From Lytechinus variegatus (lineage: Eukaryota; Echinodermata; Echinoidea; Temnopleuroida; Toxopneustidae): 64,000 bases of DNA. Location of the stretch: positions 13,507,532-13,571,531 of the forward strand of contig NC_054746.1 in NCBI RefSeq assembly GCF_018143015.1. Reading direction: 5' to 3'. The position numbers and the translations under genes were made by a program. The notes beneath the pieces are model-generated. The model searched no databases. It was not told where the DNA came from and saw nothing but the letters and a program-made list of their open reading frames with translations. Shown piece by piece: positions 9,815 through 23,794 of the stretch. How positions within the stretch are numbered: position 1 is the stretch's first letter; each line of letters begins with the position of its first letter.

Positions 9815-12800
9815 TTACTTGCGCTCTTCGATCCCAAGGAACATACCGCCATCAGGTTTGAGATTGTTTCCAGTGCCGAACTTCACAGGAATCTAGAAGA
9901 GATAAAAACATTTTTACTTTGAATAGCAGTCTGATTAAAAGTAAAATTGATGATACTGATTTTAGTTAAATTACCTAAGTAAATTAACGAAAATGAAACA
10001 AAAAATACACAAATACTCTACAAAGCCTCCACAAAGCGGGCGCATTGCGAAAATTCTCTGTTTGCAGTTAAGTCTTAAAATGCAAATGAGCAAGAATTCC
10101 GGAAAATCATTGCAAATAGTGACTCCTGTTCATGTAGAATTATGGCAGTCACATAACATTATACCCTAACCAAATTGTAAAAAGAAGTTGTCATAAGCTT
10201 TTTAATTGATAAGTCCAGTTTTGCGGATTCTGTCTGTAATCAATTCATTGACTTTCATCCAACTGCACTGTTGACCATGGTACTTGGGTCGTTTAATTTG
10301 AATCTGCTCATGCCTCGAAAACTTTTTCATTTTCTTAAATGGTTCATTTGTTCCCGAACCCTTAATAAATTATTTGCTTAATCTTGTGATATTACCTCTG
10401 TTTTTGGACTTGGCACAAATCGGTATTTCTGGAGGATACGAACAACCGCCATCTTAATCTCCATCAAAGCAAACCGCATCCCGATACAATTCCTAGGTCC
10501 AGCACTAAATGGTATCCAGGCCATCGGGTGTCGGTTAGCACGATTCTCCTTGCTAAACCTACAGGGGGGAAGATTAAGATTTTTTATACTAGTAAAACGG
10601 GACAGGAAATTGTAATCCTATGTAATATGACTGGTTATTATATCACATTTAAATGTTTAAATCTCTACAAGAGTAACATGTTTTTGTCAATATTTTTTTA
10701 AGAGCTGGTTATGATAAGAGAAAAAAATGTATAACGCATTTACCTTATTAAAAATTAGTGATTCAAAACAAGAGGGTGAACTGAAATCAAATGGATCAAA
10801 TTATTATTATGGGCATTACAAACGTGGTAATAGGATGTGAAACAGTTGTAAATATTATGACATCACACTGCCAGGGAGAGAGTTTGTTAGTATAGAGGAA
10901 AACTATATCGAATTTTGACTAATGCCATTATTCTTAATGCAGAAGCATTTTTACATAGAACAAACCTCGATGGATCAAATTTCTCCGGTTCCGGCCAAAG
11001 AGAGGGATCGCGATGGATATTATAAATGGAGTAGAAGACCTGAGTTCCCTTTTCAATGGTCAATCCTTCAACGGTGTATGTTTCACTACAACTTCGATCA
11101 CCCCTGTCGTTCAAGAGAAAGTATCGAGAAAATTAAGGGCGATAACGGCTAAAAGAAATGTGAATCACTAACATCTCGTACGAATATAGACATTAAACGC
11201 TGGTTTAGGAATGACAAGGATAAGGGACAGAAGCAGAATCGGGTACAGGACGTAAAAGAGAGGCAAGCAGGGATGGACAGGATGGCAAGGTAAAGATGCT
11301 TTTACTTACAGAACTGCGGGCGGATACAACCTGAGTGTCTCACAGACCACCATGTCGAGTAAGGACATCTTTACGATCGAGTTATAGTCGACTGAATCTC
11401 TCGTTGGTGTAATTTCATCCACCTCCTCGATCAGTTGGTCCTGAATATCAGGGTTGGTAGCTAGAGAGTAGGCTAGGAAACCAAGCGTGACGTTTGTCGT
11501 CTCGTAGCCAGCAAGAAAGAACAGCAAAGCCTGCATTTTGAATAAGAAATTTTGAGGGAAATATGATTTCTGATTGGTACCAAGGGTTATCAACCATATC
11601 GACAGAGAAGTGTACAATCTGACCATGCAGGACGGGCTTCTGACATGCATTTTCCACCACTTGAATCGTCTGGCATTTATACCCCTTTTCCACTAGGGAC
11701 AGCGTCAGGACAAGGCGCGGAATGTGATAATTGCAATCCGCGACCCTTCCGAAACCTGTCCGGACATTCCTGGGAGTGTCCGCACGCTGTCCTAAGAAAA
11801 TTTGTCCGCATCCAACTTTTGGTCTCGACCAAAATTTGGACGCGGATATTGAATTCCTGACCCCTTCGGGACCTTACCCTAACGATGTCCTGATGATGTT
11901 CCGCCCTTCCTAAACCCTTCCGCGTCTCCTGGAAACCATCCGCGATCAGGTCAGCTTCAGGTAGCAAAGAAGCAATGCGGTATGTTTCAGGAACGTGCGG
12001 ATTGGAATAAGAAGGCAAGCGGACAGTTTCAGGAACGTTCGGACAGGAATAAGAAGGCAAGCGGACTGTTTCAGGAACGTTCGGACTGGAATAGGAAGGC
12101 AAGCGGAGTGAATTAGGAATGTGTAGATCCAATGCTAATATGTATTGAACGAGTACACAAGTAGCAAAAGCCAATTTGTGGTCAGTGCACTAGATGGGGC
12201 AACGGGATAATACAAGACAAGAAAATTACAAAAAGTAACGAAGTACAGGGTCAAGGGGCCCAAATAGTACATCACTAAACAAACCTGAGAACTTAATATT
12301 TCAAGCAGTGTTTTAAACATATTACGCGAGCGCGAAGCACGAGTTGATTTTTTTTTGGGGGGGGGTACAGACTTGAAGAACGAATATTTCAAGCATTTTC
12401 TACTGATCGAAAAGTGGACTTTTCAAATATTTCTTGCAATAGTTAAGCTGGCAATGATGCGAGTAGATTATTTTGTTATGTACTGAACATAAAAAGTTGT
12501 TTGATGCAACGTTTGATTACGAACTAGATTATTTTAATGTACTCGACTGAAAAAAGGACCGTAGGCAGCGCGTGACTTTACGAATAGGACAAATGTCATA
12601 ACAAAACTAATAAAACAGGTATAGATTTCAAATTGAAGCACTTTGTTTGATCATGAATGAGATGTCATTAATAAGAAATAATAATAATAATAAATGATAC
12701 CAAGTTTATAAATATCGCTTTTCTCAGAACGACTCAAATCGATTTACAGCAGGGACAAAACGATTTACCCCAGGATTCTTTTCAATCCCGCTTTAAAACA

Positions 12801-15800
12801 ATTTCCACACCCTGGGAAGCATTCCTTGCATTCATCGCAACCTCAAAATTGTGCTGGCCAAATCCAGCATACAATAACTTTCGCATCCAACCGGGTACCC
12901 ATTTAGCACCTGGGTGGAGAGTGGCAAGATGTGCAATACGTCTTGCCAAAGGACGGTTTATAGACCGGGGTGGGAATCGAACACAGGACTCTCCGTTTAC
13001 AAGGCGGGAGTCAGAACCACTACACCACGACTCTTTACAGGAAAATAGGCCTTCCTGAAAAAAGTCGTGCACAAAACATGTTTCTCATAAACATAGAATA
13101 TGAGCGCGAAGCGCGAACTTACTTCTTTTAAACATCAAGGACGAACTAGAAAAGACGAAAAGACCTAAGTATTTTTCTTAAAAATGAACAGCGTGCACAA
13201 TCTTCGTATAATTAAACTATTGAAAGTATGAAGCGCGAAATGAACCGTTAATTTTTACAAATTGACCTGCTGAAACGCTGATATTCATCCCGTCTGCAGG
13301 TCTGTCAATTTCTTCACTATTCTTCCTTTTTTCCCCCTCTTCTTTGGTTATTCAATTTTTCCTTTTTTACGCAGCCAATAGGGCGTAGCGATCGTATTCG
13401 GCCTCCCAGAATTGCCCATTTACATTTTCTTTCTTAGTATATTTCAATTGGTACAATAGGAGGCAAAGGCGATTAGACACTGGATTCACATTTTCGTCCA
13501 AAAATTAAAACTCATATTTTAAATCTTACACATTCATAATCTCGGCCAATTATCTTCTGTACATGATCGCGATTTTTTTTCCTACTTGATCCTATTTCAC
13601 CTCATTTCATTCATCTCCTTTGTTTATTCCTATTTCTTTTGTGCTGTTTGTATATCTCTTTAATACTGGGAGAGGTAAGCCAGCAGCAGGGAGAGGAGGG
13701 CCGTTATCAGCACGGCACCCCCTCCTTTTCTTTTCCACCATGTCATTTTTTTAAGTTTCCCTTTCCATTTCACTTATTTTTCTTCTGTTTGTACTTTTTT
13801 AAAGGGGTTGCAAAACCACCTCGCCCCTTGATCCGCATGTGCCTGTCGAATGCAATTTGCATCCTATAACTTCCTGTTTTCGTCCTCTTTTGTAATATAT
13901 GTATTTATTTGTGGAAAAAAATTATAAGAAAGTAATGTTATAAAGAGAGCCCCGACTTTGCAATGAACATATGCAGTCTTTTTAAAGTTACCATAATTGA
14001 AAAAAAAAATCAAGATCCGAGATAATTTATTGAAAGGTATAAAAATGCACAAAATCTGCTTTCAAAAAGTAAAAATACTACATTATACTTTTTTACATTC
14101 CGACCTGATTCTAAGCACCTTTTAAAAGCATGAACAAGATAGGGGTATGACTATACACTTGATCTGAGCGCGAGCCAAAACGAAATTCGACATCTCACGT
14201 TTTGTAAATCAGGAAAAGGATGAATAATTGGATAAATTTATAATATTCCTACATTACTAATTTGATAATCTGATCTGAAAGTTCCACAGGATTCGTATCT
14301 AAATAAACATGCGTGCGCGTGTTTAAATTCAGACCTAGAATCTGGACATTCTAATTACATTCTTTATTATAATATCATTAATAAGAGCGCGATGAGCGAG
14401 CTTAAGATATTTGATTTTCCGATCTAAAAAAAAAAAGAATTTAAGCGCAGTTACTAATTAGATATGGATCGCGCTTAATAAATGATGCGAGTGCGAAGCT
14501 CAAGTTGATATTTTTATCATAACATATATTTTAAGGTGCGACCGGGACATTTTAAGGACATTTTTTGTCTTCATATGACTATGATGACTATCTTCCTAAG
14601 CGAGAGGTGAAACTTGTCGATATTCCATTCTGAAAAAAACGGACAATGATTATCAGGAAATCATGAAAATATTATTATCTAACTTATTAATCTAATAAGC
14701 CCAATGAGGGCACGAAATTAATATTAAGGTCAGAAAACTGGACATTTTGTAATTATGAATAGGATGCATGGGTTAATGTATTTTGTAACAAAAATAATGC
14801 GAGCACAAATTGCGAGCCGAAAATTTCGATAAACTGTCATGAAAGAGAATTTAAAATAATTTGTTGCAATAGATACAGGTATACATAACTCCCCGATCAA
14901 AATACAAGCGCGCAACTTTAGCTGATATTATTCTCAATCAGACCAGCCTAAAAAGAGATATGTTCATATGTAGACCATAAAATATAGTTATTTTACAGAA
15001 AACTATGAAATTTATTTGTAAATCAAACAAATTGAAAACTTAATGTCCAAAAAATGCTTTGTAAATTTACTCCAAAACTTGAAATTTTATGCTTAATATA
15101 AGTCTATTGAGCAGGTTATGTATCTCATAGATTAGGCTATGCGAGCATTTAACATAGTGACATGAAAATCCCCCCCCCCCCCCATCTTATTTAATTCACT
15201 CGTCTTTGTCATCTTGTTTTTCTCTTCATTTTCTCTCCTCTTTTCCCTTCTGGTTCTTTTCCCTCTCTTTCCATCTTTTTCTTTTTTGCTCATTCCAAAA
15301 AGTGGGGAGGGGGGCATTTGATGTCAAATGCGCCCCCTTTCCAAAAAGTGAGGGGACGCGTCGCCCCTCTCCCCCTCGGATTTCCACCAATATGACCAAT
15401 GTATGCAATTTGATTTTAAACAAAAATAAAATCCTTTATAGTCATTGTGGTCGAAAAAAATAACACCTCTAAATTCATAAAAAAACAAATGAACGATAAT
15501 TTTCATGGAGTATTCGCAAGTTGTCCGATTGTCCTAGTCCTTGAATTTACCACTCGTGACGTTGTCCTAAATGTCTCCGGTTCTGTCCTAATACGATCTG
15601 CATGCTGTCCGCACCGAACGCCGACAAATTTATTTAGATAATCTTGTCCTAGGACAGTCCCAAGAATGTCCTACGACAATACGCAGACAGTCCTGGTCGT
15701 GTCCTATGACAAGATCATTTGCATAATCTTTTACGGAATTTGGTGGCGGACAGCATGCCGAAATGACAAAAGTAGCTTCCGCAACCCTTCCAGGGGAGCG

Positions 15801-18800
15801 TTTCATCAACAATTTTGTCTGACAAGTTGTCAGATCTGACAACTTTCTTTAATTCTGATTGGCTGAGAGGCACTGTTACTATGGTAATTGTCGGATGAAA
15901 CAGGACTTGTCGGATAAAATCCTTTCATGAAACACTACCCTGATCTTGTCTGCGCCCTAGTGGAAAACCGCATTTATGTACCCAGCACTGCAGAATCACC
16001 GGTGTTGATTTAACATCAGCCCGGTATCTACATACGCCAGAGAAGTGTAAAACAACACCAGTTTGGTTTTGGTCTAACACCAAATAGGTGTTTATGCAAC
16101 ACCAATTAGTATTAAAACAGCATCGGCTTGATTCCAAACTGGTGTTGTATCAATACTTCTATGGTGTGGACATAATGTATATAGATTCTGGGCTGGTGTT
16201 AAATCATCACCGGAGTTTTTGCAGTGCAAGGATAATAGGCCTACATGTATACTTTTTTGTACGCCCGGTGGGTGTTTCATAAAGCTGTTCGTAAGATAAG
16301 AACGACTGGTGATCCTTTCTTGTGATAAATGGTATATACATTGGCGATGGTTAAGCGCGTAAGAAAGGTTCACCAGTTGTTCTTAAAGTCGCTCTTATCT
16401 TACGAACAGCTTTATGAAACGGCCCCCTGGATGGGTACATTTGTATTTGGTCTAGCTCGGTTTTTATAAATAACTGGAGGGCCTCTCCCTACCCCAACCC
16501 ACTACATGCTAGACATGCAGAACGCAGTCCGCATTTTACGAACAAAGTGATTCTGGTGCTGATTAGTTCTTTTGTCATGTTTGTGGGGCTGATTTTCATA
16601 CATCATATTTACTATATAGCTATTTTATACCTGTGCAAATATCTCATCCATGGTAAGCTGGGTTTTCTTACTGGTGGAGAGAGATTTATCATTGCGCTCT
16701 TCAATCTGGTCGTTAAGAATGTTCGTGTCCTTTCCGACCTCTGAGCCGATGTCGTCATCGTTGTGGGCGTTCATCATAAGTTGAAGAAAGTCTTTCCGCT
16801 GGAATAAAAAGAATCCATTGGGTAATTCAGATGACAAATGTAATGCATTGTGAATTAGAACACATGATTACTATTACGGAGCCAATAAAGAAATTAAAAG
16901 CATATTACTAACATGTTTCACTGTTATTTTACCTTTTCTACAGGTACTACAGTTCCAGGGGAGCTTTTCTTCAACATTTGTCACTGACAAGTGGTCAGAT
17001 CTGACAACCTTCCTTGATTTTGATTGGCCGAGAAGCATTGTTACTATGATAACTGTTAGATGAAATAAGGGTTACCATAGTAACAGTACATCTCGGCCAA
17101 TCAAAATTAAGGAGGGTTGTATGAAACGCTACCCTGAGGACAGTCAAACTGCCCGAGTCTCCACCCGGCTATTCAAGCAAGCCTTCTCTCATCTACGCAA
17201 GCCTCTCTCACTTCTTCGACTCAACCAGCCTTCTACCCGAGCCTCTCATTCTGCCCACTACTCTAGCTTTCCACTCATTCTGGTGTGCAGTCGTTCTGGA
17301 TTACACTCATTTCCCGAAGATACTCTACTTTCTACCCTTCACTTTCTCATTCCTCCATTCATTTCTACCTCTATTCACTTTATCGACGTCCTTTCCAGAA
17401 CTTACACATGGTGTATCGTAAACCACTTCCGCGATTATCCATACAACCATGCAAACCTTCAAACATTATTCACCATTTCTTGAATTAACTAGTAAGGCAA
17501 AAGTTTTCAGAATTCGATATTTTTAAAGTGAAAAAGTACATAAAGCATTTAGATTATTTCATATTCCGATCTTTTTCTTACCCACCTCGCTATGAGAAGA
17601 ATGTTTCCTCATATCGATAGCTTTGACAACAACGTCCCTAAAGAAATTCTTCGTTTCGGCCGGAAACATGCCGATATCAAGAGCGTTAAACATGTAGGCG
17701 AGTGGAGGAAATAACCCTGAATAAAAATAATAGACGTAAATGAAAAAACTTAAACAGTAAATTGAACATTAAAATTCATTAATTTACTTGACGACAAATT
17801 AGCAGATATGAATAGCCATCAAGCCAAAGTTAAAATAGAAATATGCGTGGGCATTTTAATTTGCAGAATTTTACCATTCTTATTTTTGATTTTCCAAAGA
17901 GAACTTTCAACAACCAGGAAGGTTCTCCATAATGTCCCCCTTTTTAGACAATTCTTTAAACAAAAATTCACCAAAATGTGAACAGATCCTTCATTTTTTT
18001 CTCTCTCTTTCTGATTGCAAAAACTGGCCATCAAATTCGTTTGCAGAGACCTTTGTGCTCAGGTCGCCTCCGTCCCTCCTCTTTTTTAAGAATAAAAAAA
18101 AAGAGTCATCTTTTGAAACCCGAACTGTTGGCTGTGGGTTTTTCAAAGAAAGGCCCAGTCGTGTCGACTTGCAACGTTTACTCACGTAGTCACGTCACGG
18201 TGCGCTATCGCGTTTGCGTACATTTAAAAAAAATTGTACAACAAAATATATAAATATAAATAAAATTCCTCTAACCTACAAATCTTAGGTTATGAATGTG
18301 ACCCACAGTTCGGTGAAATGCTACAAGCAAAATATGAATCATCAAATAACAAACAAAATAAATGTATTTAGTGAATCCAATGTGAAAACGACTAGGGTTC
18401 CATGGAACACCGCCGTAATGAAAATGCAAAAAAAAAATACCGAAACAACAATGGCAGGTTACGATCGGAGATTAAACTGCTTCATGAGTTACCACTTTTC
18501 GAAATTAAAATTGATACAGGAAAGTTTATTCAAAGGGTGAGACATTCGGAGTTGTATGTTTTGTTGCACACATACATTGAGATCTTTGTCAGGGTGAATT
18601 TTGGTGTGACATCATGTTTAGTCTTGTACAGCCCCTTACAATAAAAAAAATGTTAAAAAACTTCAGATAAAGTACGTACAGACTCATGCCACGTATGTGC
18701 AAAATTGTCACATTTCGTGATTAACCGGCGTGCAAAATAACAAAGTGTAGACCCTACACTTCGAAGATTTGAGAAAGCGTATTTATGAAAGTACTCAAAA

Positions 18801-21052
18801 TAAAACGTGATAGCGCGCCGTGACGTGATTACGTTGGTAAACGTTGCAAGCCCGTCGCGTCGCCCCATTAGATCTATAGCCGTTTCTGTGCTACATCAGA
18901 CCCTCCCCATTATTAACCCATTTGTATGACCATGCTGTGAACCATGCAATGGACTAACCTGCAAGCATAAGTACAGGATTCTCAACACCAGCATCCATGA
19001 TCTTTTTAGCATGTTTAACGAATGGATCATCGGGATTGTTCTGGGCATCAACCTGAAGTCCAAATGCAGATTTAGCAATACCGTCCATCGTAAACGATTC
19101 AAAAACCCTTTGAAATGGACAAAGAAAGAGAGTGAATGGGTAAGAATGCATTAATTTTCTCAGATTTTGTTTTAATCAATTAGTGTTTGTGACTTGACAA
19201 AACTATGGAAAATATCAATTTTAGCAGCCCGATCTTGATAATAGTTGATCGAATAATAAGGTATCTTTCACCAAAGCCGCTTTTTTTCCATTTTAAAACA
19301 AAATTAATTTCAATAGGAAAAAGCATGTTCTCCAATGAGTGGTAATAATTCTTTTCGTGTGTCTCTCATTTTTTTTCGACACCCTCCCTTGGTAAATCCT
19401 GAATCTACCCCCGACCTAGGTATAGCCACTTGCAATATGAAACTGGTTTTCCAATAGACTGCATAATAATCAATTTTGTCTAAACTTATATGCTTAGCAT
19501 CATGCTATAGAAGGGAGGTATGTTCCATTTGATAACACTTAATACATCTCGAACAAGGGTTCGAACCCAAAACTTCACTGTTCACGAGGCGGACTCTCTA
19601 ACCACTGAACAACAATTAAATATGTTGTTAAAGAGGACATTTCATGCAATTTGTATGGGATACATAATTATGAGTGAAGTTATGCTTGAATACCTCGAAA
19701 CTGATTTGAATTTTAACGAAGAATTATCAAATTAATTATACTTGAAAATGCTTATATTGATGTCTTCCTCGTGCTTCTTCTTTAGAGTTTCAACCAGTAC
19801 ATCACAACATTCGTTTATCAAAGGGGACATCTAAGTGGAAAATGAAAATTTAGATCATGAATAATATTGTTGAAGATGAGCTAATATATAACATTATAAA
19901 ATGGTATCTCAAATTATTTGCATTGTTTTATTTATTATAGAATTGTATTATAATGGAGATAAATTTTAAAAAATGAAATAGATAGATAGATTTAAATACT
20001 GATAATTACATGGAATATAGATATGTGTGGGTGAAAGTGTGTGTGTGTATATGTATAAGTAAATACATTAAAAATAGACTAAACTTAATATTTATTCCTC
20101 CTTTTCATTCGTATTAAATCCCACTATAGTTAAAGACAAACCTGTTTCATTTTGAGAGCGCTGAATGTAGGAGTAATGACAGTTCTCACATCTTTCCATC
20201 TTTGATCACGAAGATCCAATAAACCTTGATCTAAAGGTCTGTTCTTCAAGAAGAATTGCTACGACAAAGAGGATATAAAAAGGTATTTCTCGTAAAAACA
20301 TCTCACAGGCATTATGCTTTTAATTCTTGGAACGACAGTTTGGAATAATTACTTTAAATAACATAGTTTGTTAAATGGATCTAAAACTTTAATTTAAATG
20401 ATATATCCAGTTTTCATATGGACAATGTACCTTGATTGAAATATACTTTGTGAATTTGCGAGATGGCCCAACATTGCAACTAATTTACGTGTAATCTGAC
20501 AGAAATTTCTCCACAATGATACGAAAAACTATCGTCAAGGAATCTATCACCGTCACAGCCTCACGTTCTATCGATCAATTTTATTTTTGGTGGATAATAT
20601 CATAGATTTTGACTTACATCATGATTGGTAAACTTGGAGAAACTTTTCACCAGAATGTCTTTGAGGATATCGGGATCACTGATCACAACCACTGGGCGTC
20701 GAAACAGATAAAACCTGTTTAAAAGAAGTAATTTAAAAACATTTTTTTACACTAAGCACCTCCGACTCTAACCTTCCTTTCTGAATGATTAGACGTGCTG
20801 ATCTCCTTCCTTTATTTTGTTTCTTTCTTTTCTTCTTCTTTTCAGTGTTCTTCTTCGTCGTCTTCTCCTCCTTCTTTTCCTTCTTCTTCTCCTCTTATCG
20901 TCATCATCATTACTTTCATTATCATTAGTAGATAGTAGTATCTATCCTTCATATCCTTCTTCTTCTTCCACTTCTTGATCTATTTTTCTTCTGATTCTTT
21001 TCTTTCTTTGTCAGTTATTTTCTCTATTTTGTCTGTACCGTCAGTCCATTAC

Positions 21053-21096
<44 letters not shown>

Positions 21097-23710
21097 GATC
21101 TTGGTCTTCGTGTGTGAATTTTATTTTTGTACTTTCTTCACTAAGTAATTAATATTCCTGGTCATACTTAACAGGAAGTGATTAATAACTCATATCTATA
21201 TCTGTCAAGCGCTCAGATACATCAGGCCGATGTATTAAGCGCTTTATAAAAGCGGAAAATTCTTATTATTATTACTACTATCATTATTGTTATCATTATC
21301 ATTATTATTATCATGATCAATGTCATCATCATTATTATTATTATTATCTATTCATGTATTTATTTATCTATTTACTTATTTTAAATCTTGTATATAAAAA
21401 TTATACGCATACAGGCAACCCTTATACTATCTCTTCCAACGTCACTACTCACCAACTCAACTATCTTAATAATTTGCTAATACTCACCCGTATATTTTAC
21501 CATACTTCTCCTTACAATTGTACACAAACAAGTAAAATCCCTGTAAAAAAAGTACATTTAAAAAAAATGTTTAGCAAGTAGCTACAGATTTACAGGAGAA
21601 AGAATGTTTTACTAATTTTCAAATCAACAAGGACCAATACACCTCCATAGTATTTTTCTGATAATAAGCGTTTTTAATAATACCGGGAATAATATGCGTA
21701 TGAATTTATTTCATATTGACAAGATTTTATGCATTACATCTTGTCATTAACATGTAGTTACTTGTATAATTATCTCGATGTCATTATGTGTTTTTGTTAG
21801 AGAATCTACAGAATAAAATATGGGCTTCCTTGAATCGAATTGATACAGAACTCTGTATTTTGTGCATTGTTTGTATTGCAGTGAATAAAAAACATTATAA
21901 CTTCTAAAACACATCTATGGGGACCGTTCATTAACATTTTTTTACTAGCAAGAACTGGATTCATACTAGAATATTTATTCACCATGTAATATCTTCGACA
22001 GTGGGTGAGAAAAATGGAATGTAATGGCAAATGTCTTATTATACTGCATTTAGAAATCAATAAAAATCGAAATCTCGTTTCTAAATACATTGTGGAATAT
22101 GACTGGAACCATGAATACATTTTTAATTTGTAATGAACTAGATTAATAATACAGGAATCTCCGTTCACGTTCAAGCAATTATGACTTAAAAGTTATCAGT
22201 TTACAATTCCCATCTGTAAGGATTATATCGAACTTTTTTTACCATCTCATAATTTACCTTTGTGCAAGAAAGAATATTGCCTAACAATGGCAGGGGTCTT
22301 GGGCCCTTAATTCCTTTCCTCCATAAGTAGGTTAGATTCCATAGTTCATGTCTGGTGAGAAATATATAAATCATGAATAATGATGATAGTAATGGTGTCA
22401 ATGGTGCTTATAAAAACGACAAAATTATAGTATCAACAAAAGTAGCCTAACTACCCTTACGTATTATGGAAGTAAAATATTCATGGGTCTCGCATTCAAG
22501 TAATATCAACGGACAAACAGTCGCTTGTGATTGTCTTTGTCCGACCTGGCAGCACGTAGGTTAAGGGGGAATGAAACCCTTGGAACAAGTGGACTTGTGT
22601 GGAAAGAGAAAAATCAAAGAATAAGAAAAAAGAAAGTTTCAGAAAAATAGGACAAATAATTAGAAAGTTATGAACATTTGAATATTGCAATTATTAATGC
22701 TATGGAGATCCTCCGATTGGCAATGCAACAAATATGTGTGATGTCACATGTGAACAACTTTCCCTTTGATGGACTATAAAATACCCCTAAAATGTCTCTT
22801 TTTGCTCTTTCTTAAGGTGATACAAACTCTTTATCCATAATTTATTATTGAAAATCTAGATGTGATAAAAGAGGCATTTTACGTGAAATATATACAAAAG
22901 CAATGGGAAAGTTGTGACTAGGCTAGTTGTGACATCACATCTGTCGCATTGCCAATGGGAAGATCTGCATTAATATAATGATCTAAACTTAAAATGCTCA
23001 TAACTCTCTTATTATGCATTCAATTTTTCTCAAACTTTCGTTTATCTGTTTCTTTTATTTTTATGTTTTCACATAAGCAATCTTGTTCCAAAGGTTTCAT
23101 TTTCCTTTAGCGTCATATCAATCTTGCCATCTGTTGCAACCTGAAGCCGAGTTCTACTCCGATCATATACATAGATATTATCTGGTTTTTTATCATTATT
23201 TTACAATGTTTAGGTATTCCTAGCATTATTCGGAACTTTAAAAAGAATCATACTTTTAAAACTTTCAGATAACTAGGAAATTGTGTTCGTATGATTGCAA
23301 TGTAGTGCGATCTTTAATTATCATTTTTTATTCAAATGCCTTTATTCAGAACGTCTAGAACTGATCATTGTTTGCAGATATTTTATTAATTGATATAAAT
23401 ACAATAATACATAACTTTGCACATAGCAATTCTACTGTATGCATATCCCCTTCAGTCGTCCTTCACATAGTTTTCACAATAGTATCAGCTTAAAGAGAAA
23501 TAGCCCCCAAAGCCGAATAAACACGATTAGTACCGGCGTTCACGGCACTCTACATGTATATGCTTCACGCAGGGAATTGTATGAATTTGGAGACACAAAG
23601 TTACTTAAAGCTATGCAAATTGGGGTATAATCAGTTGTATAAACAACTATTGATAGGCACACCTTAGCAAACCATACTTGATTCCCTACTCACACCGAGA
23701 TAGATTATAC

Positions 23711-23750
<40 letters not shown>

Positions 23751-23762
23751 TATGTGTGTGTG

Positions 23763-23794
<32 letters not shown>

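Larger units (their letters stand above)
11681..15969. mobile_element. Large TIR element with 8-bp target duplication in P450 A intron 9
   Basis: The left end carries TTTTCCACTAGGG (11686-11698) and the right end its inverse CCCTAGTGGAAAA (15955-15967). The 8-mer GCATTTAT flanks both ends exactly (11673-11680 and 15970-15977), as expected for a target-site duplication. Both sub-terminal regions are unusually GC-rich and full of TGTCC/GGACA motifs. The interior (about 12.1-15.5 kb) is AT-rich with other repeats and has no transposase frame. An 8-bp duplication is typical of hAT-type transposition. The element is non-autonomous and carries nested insertions, including a SINE and a MITE near its right end. 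Confidence 0.7.

Noticed and set aside
10200..10250. Candidate last exon of P450 copy A following a TTACAG acceptor
   Set aside because: It fits the family poorly, whereas 9815-9892 gives an IP(V)KFG...LKPDGG end in correct phase and length, matching copy B.
11677..12174. 165-codon minus-strand frame with [11 protein letters not shown] repeats
   Set aside because: It follows from a 42-bp minisatellite in a transposon edge and has no start context or homology.
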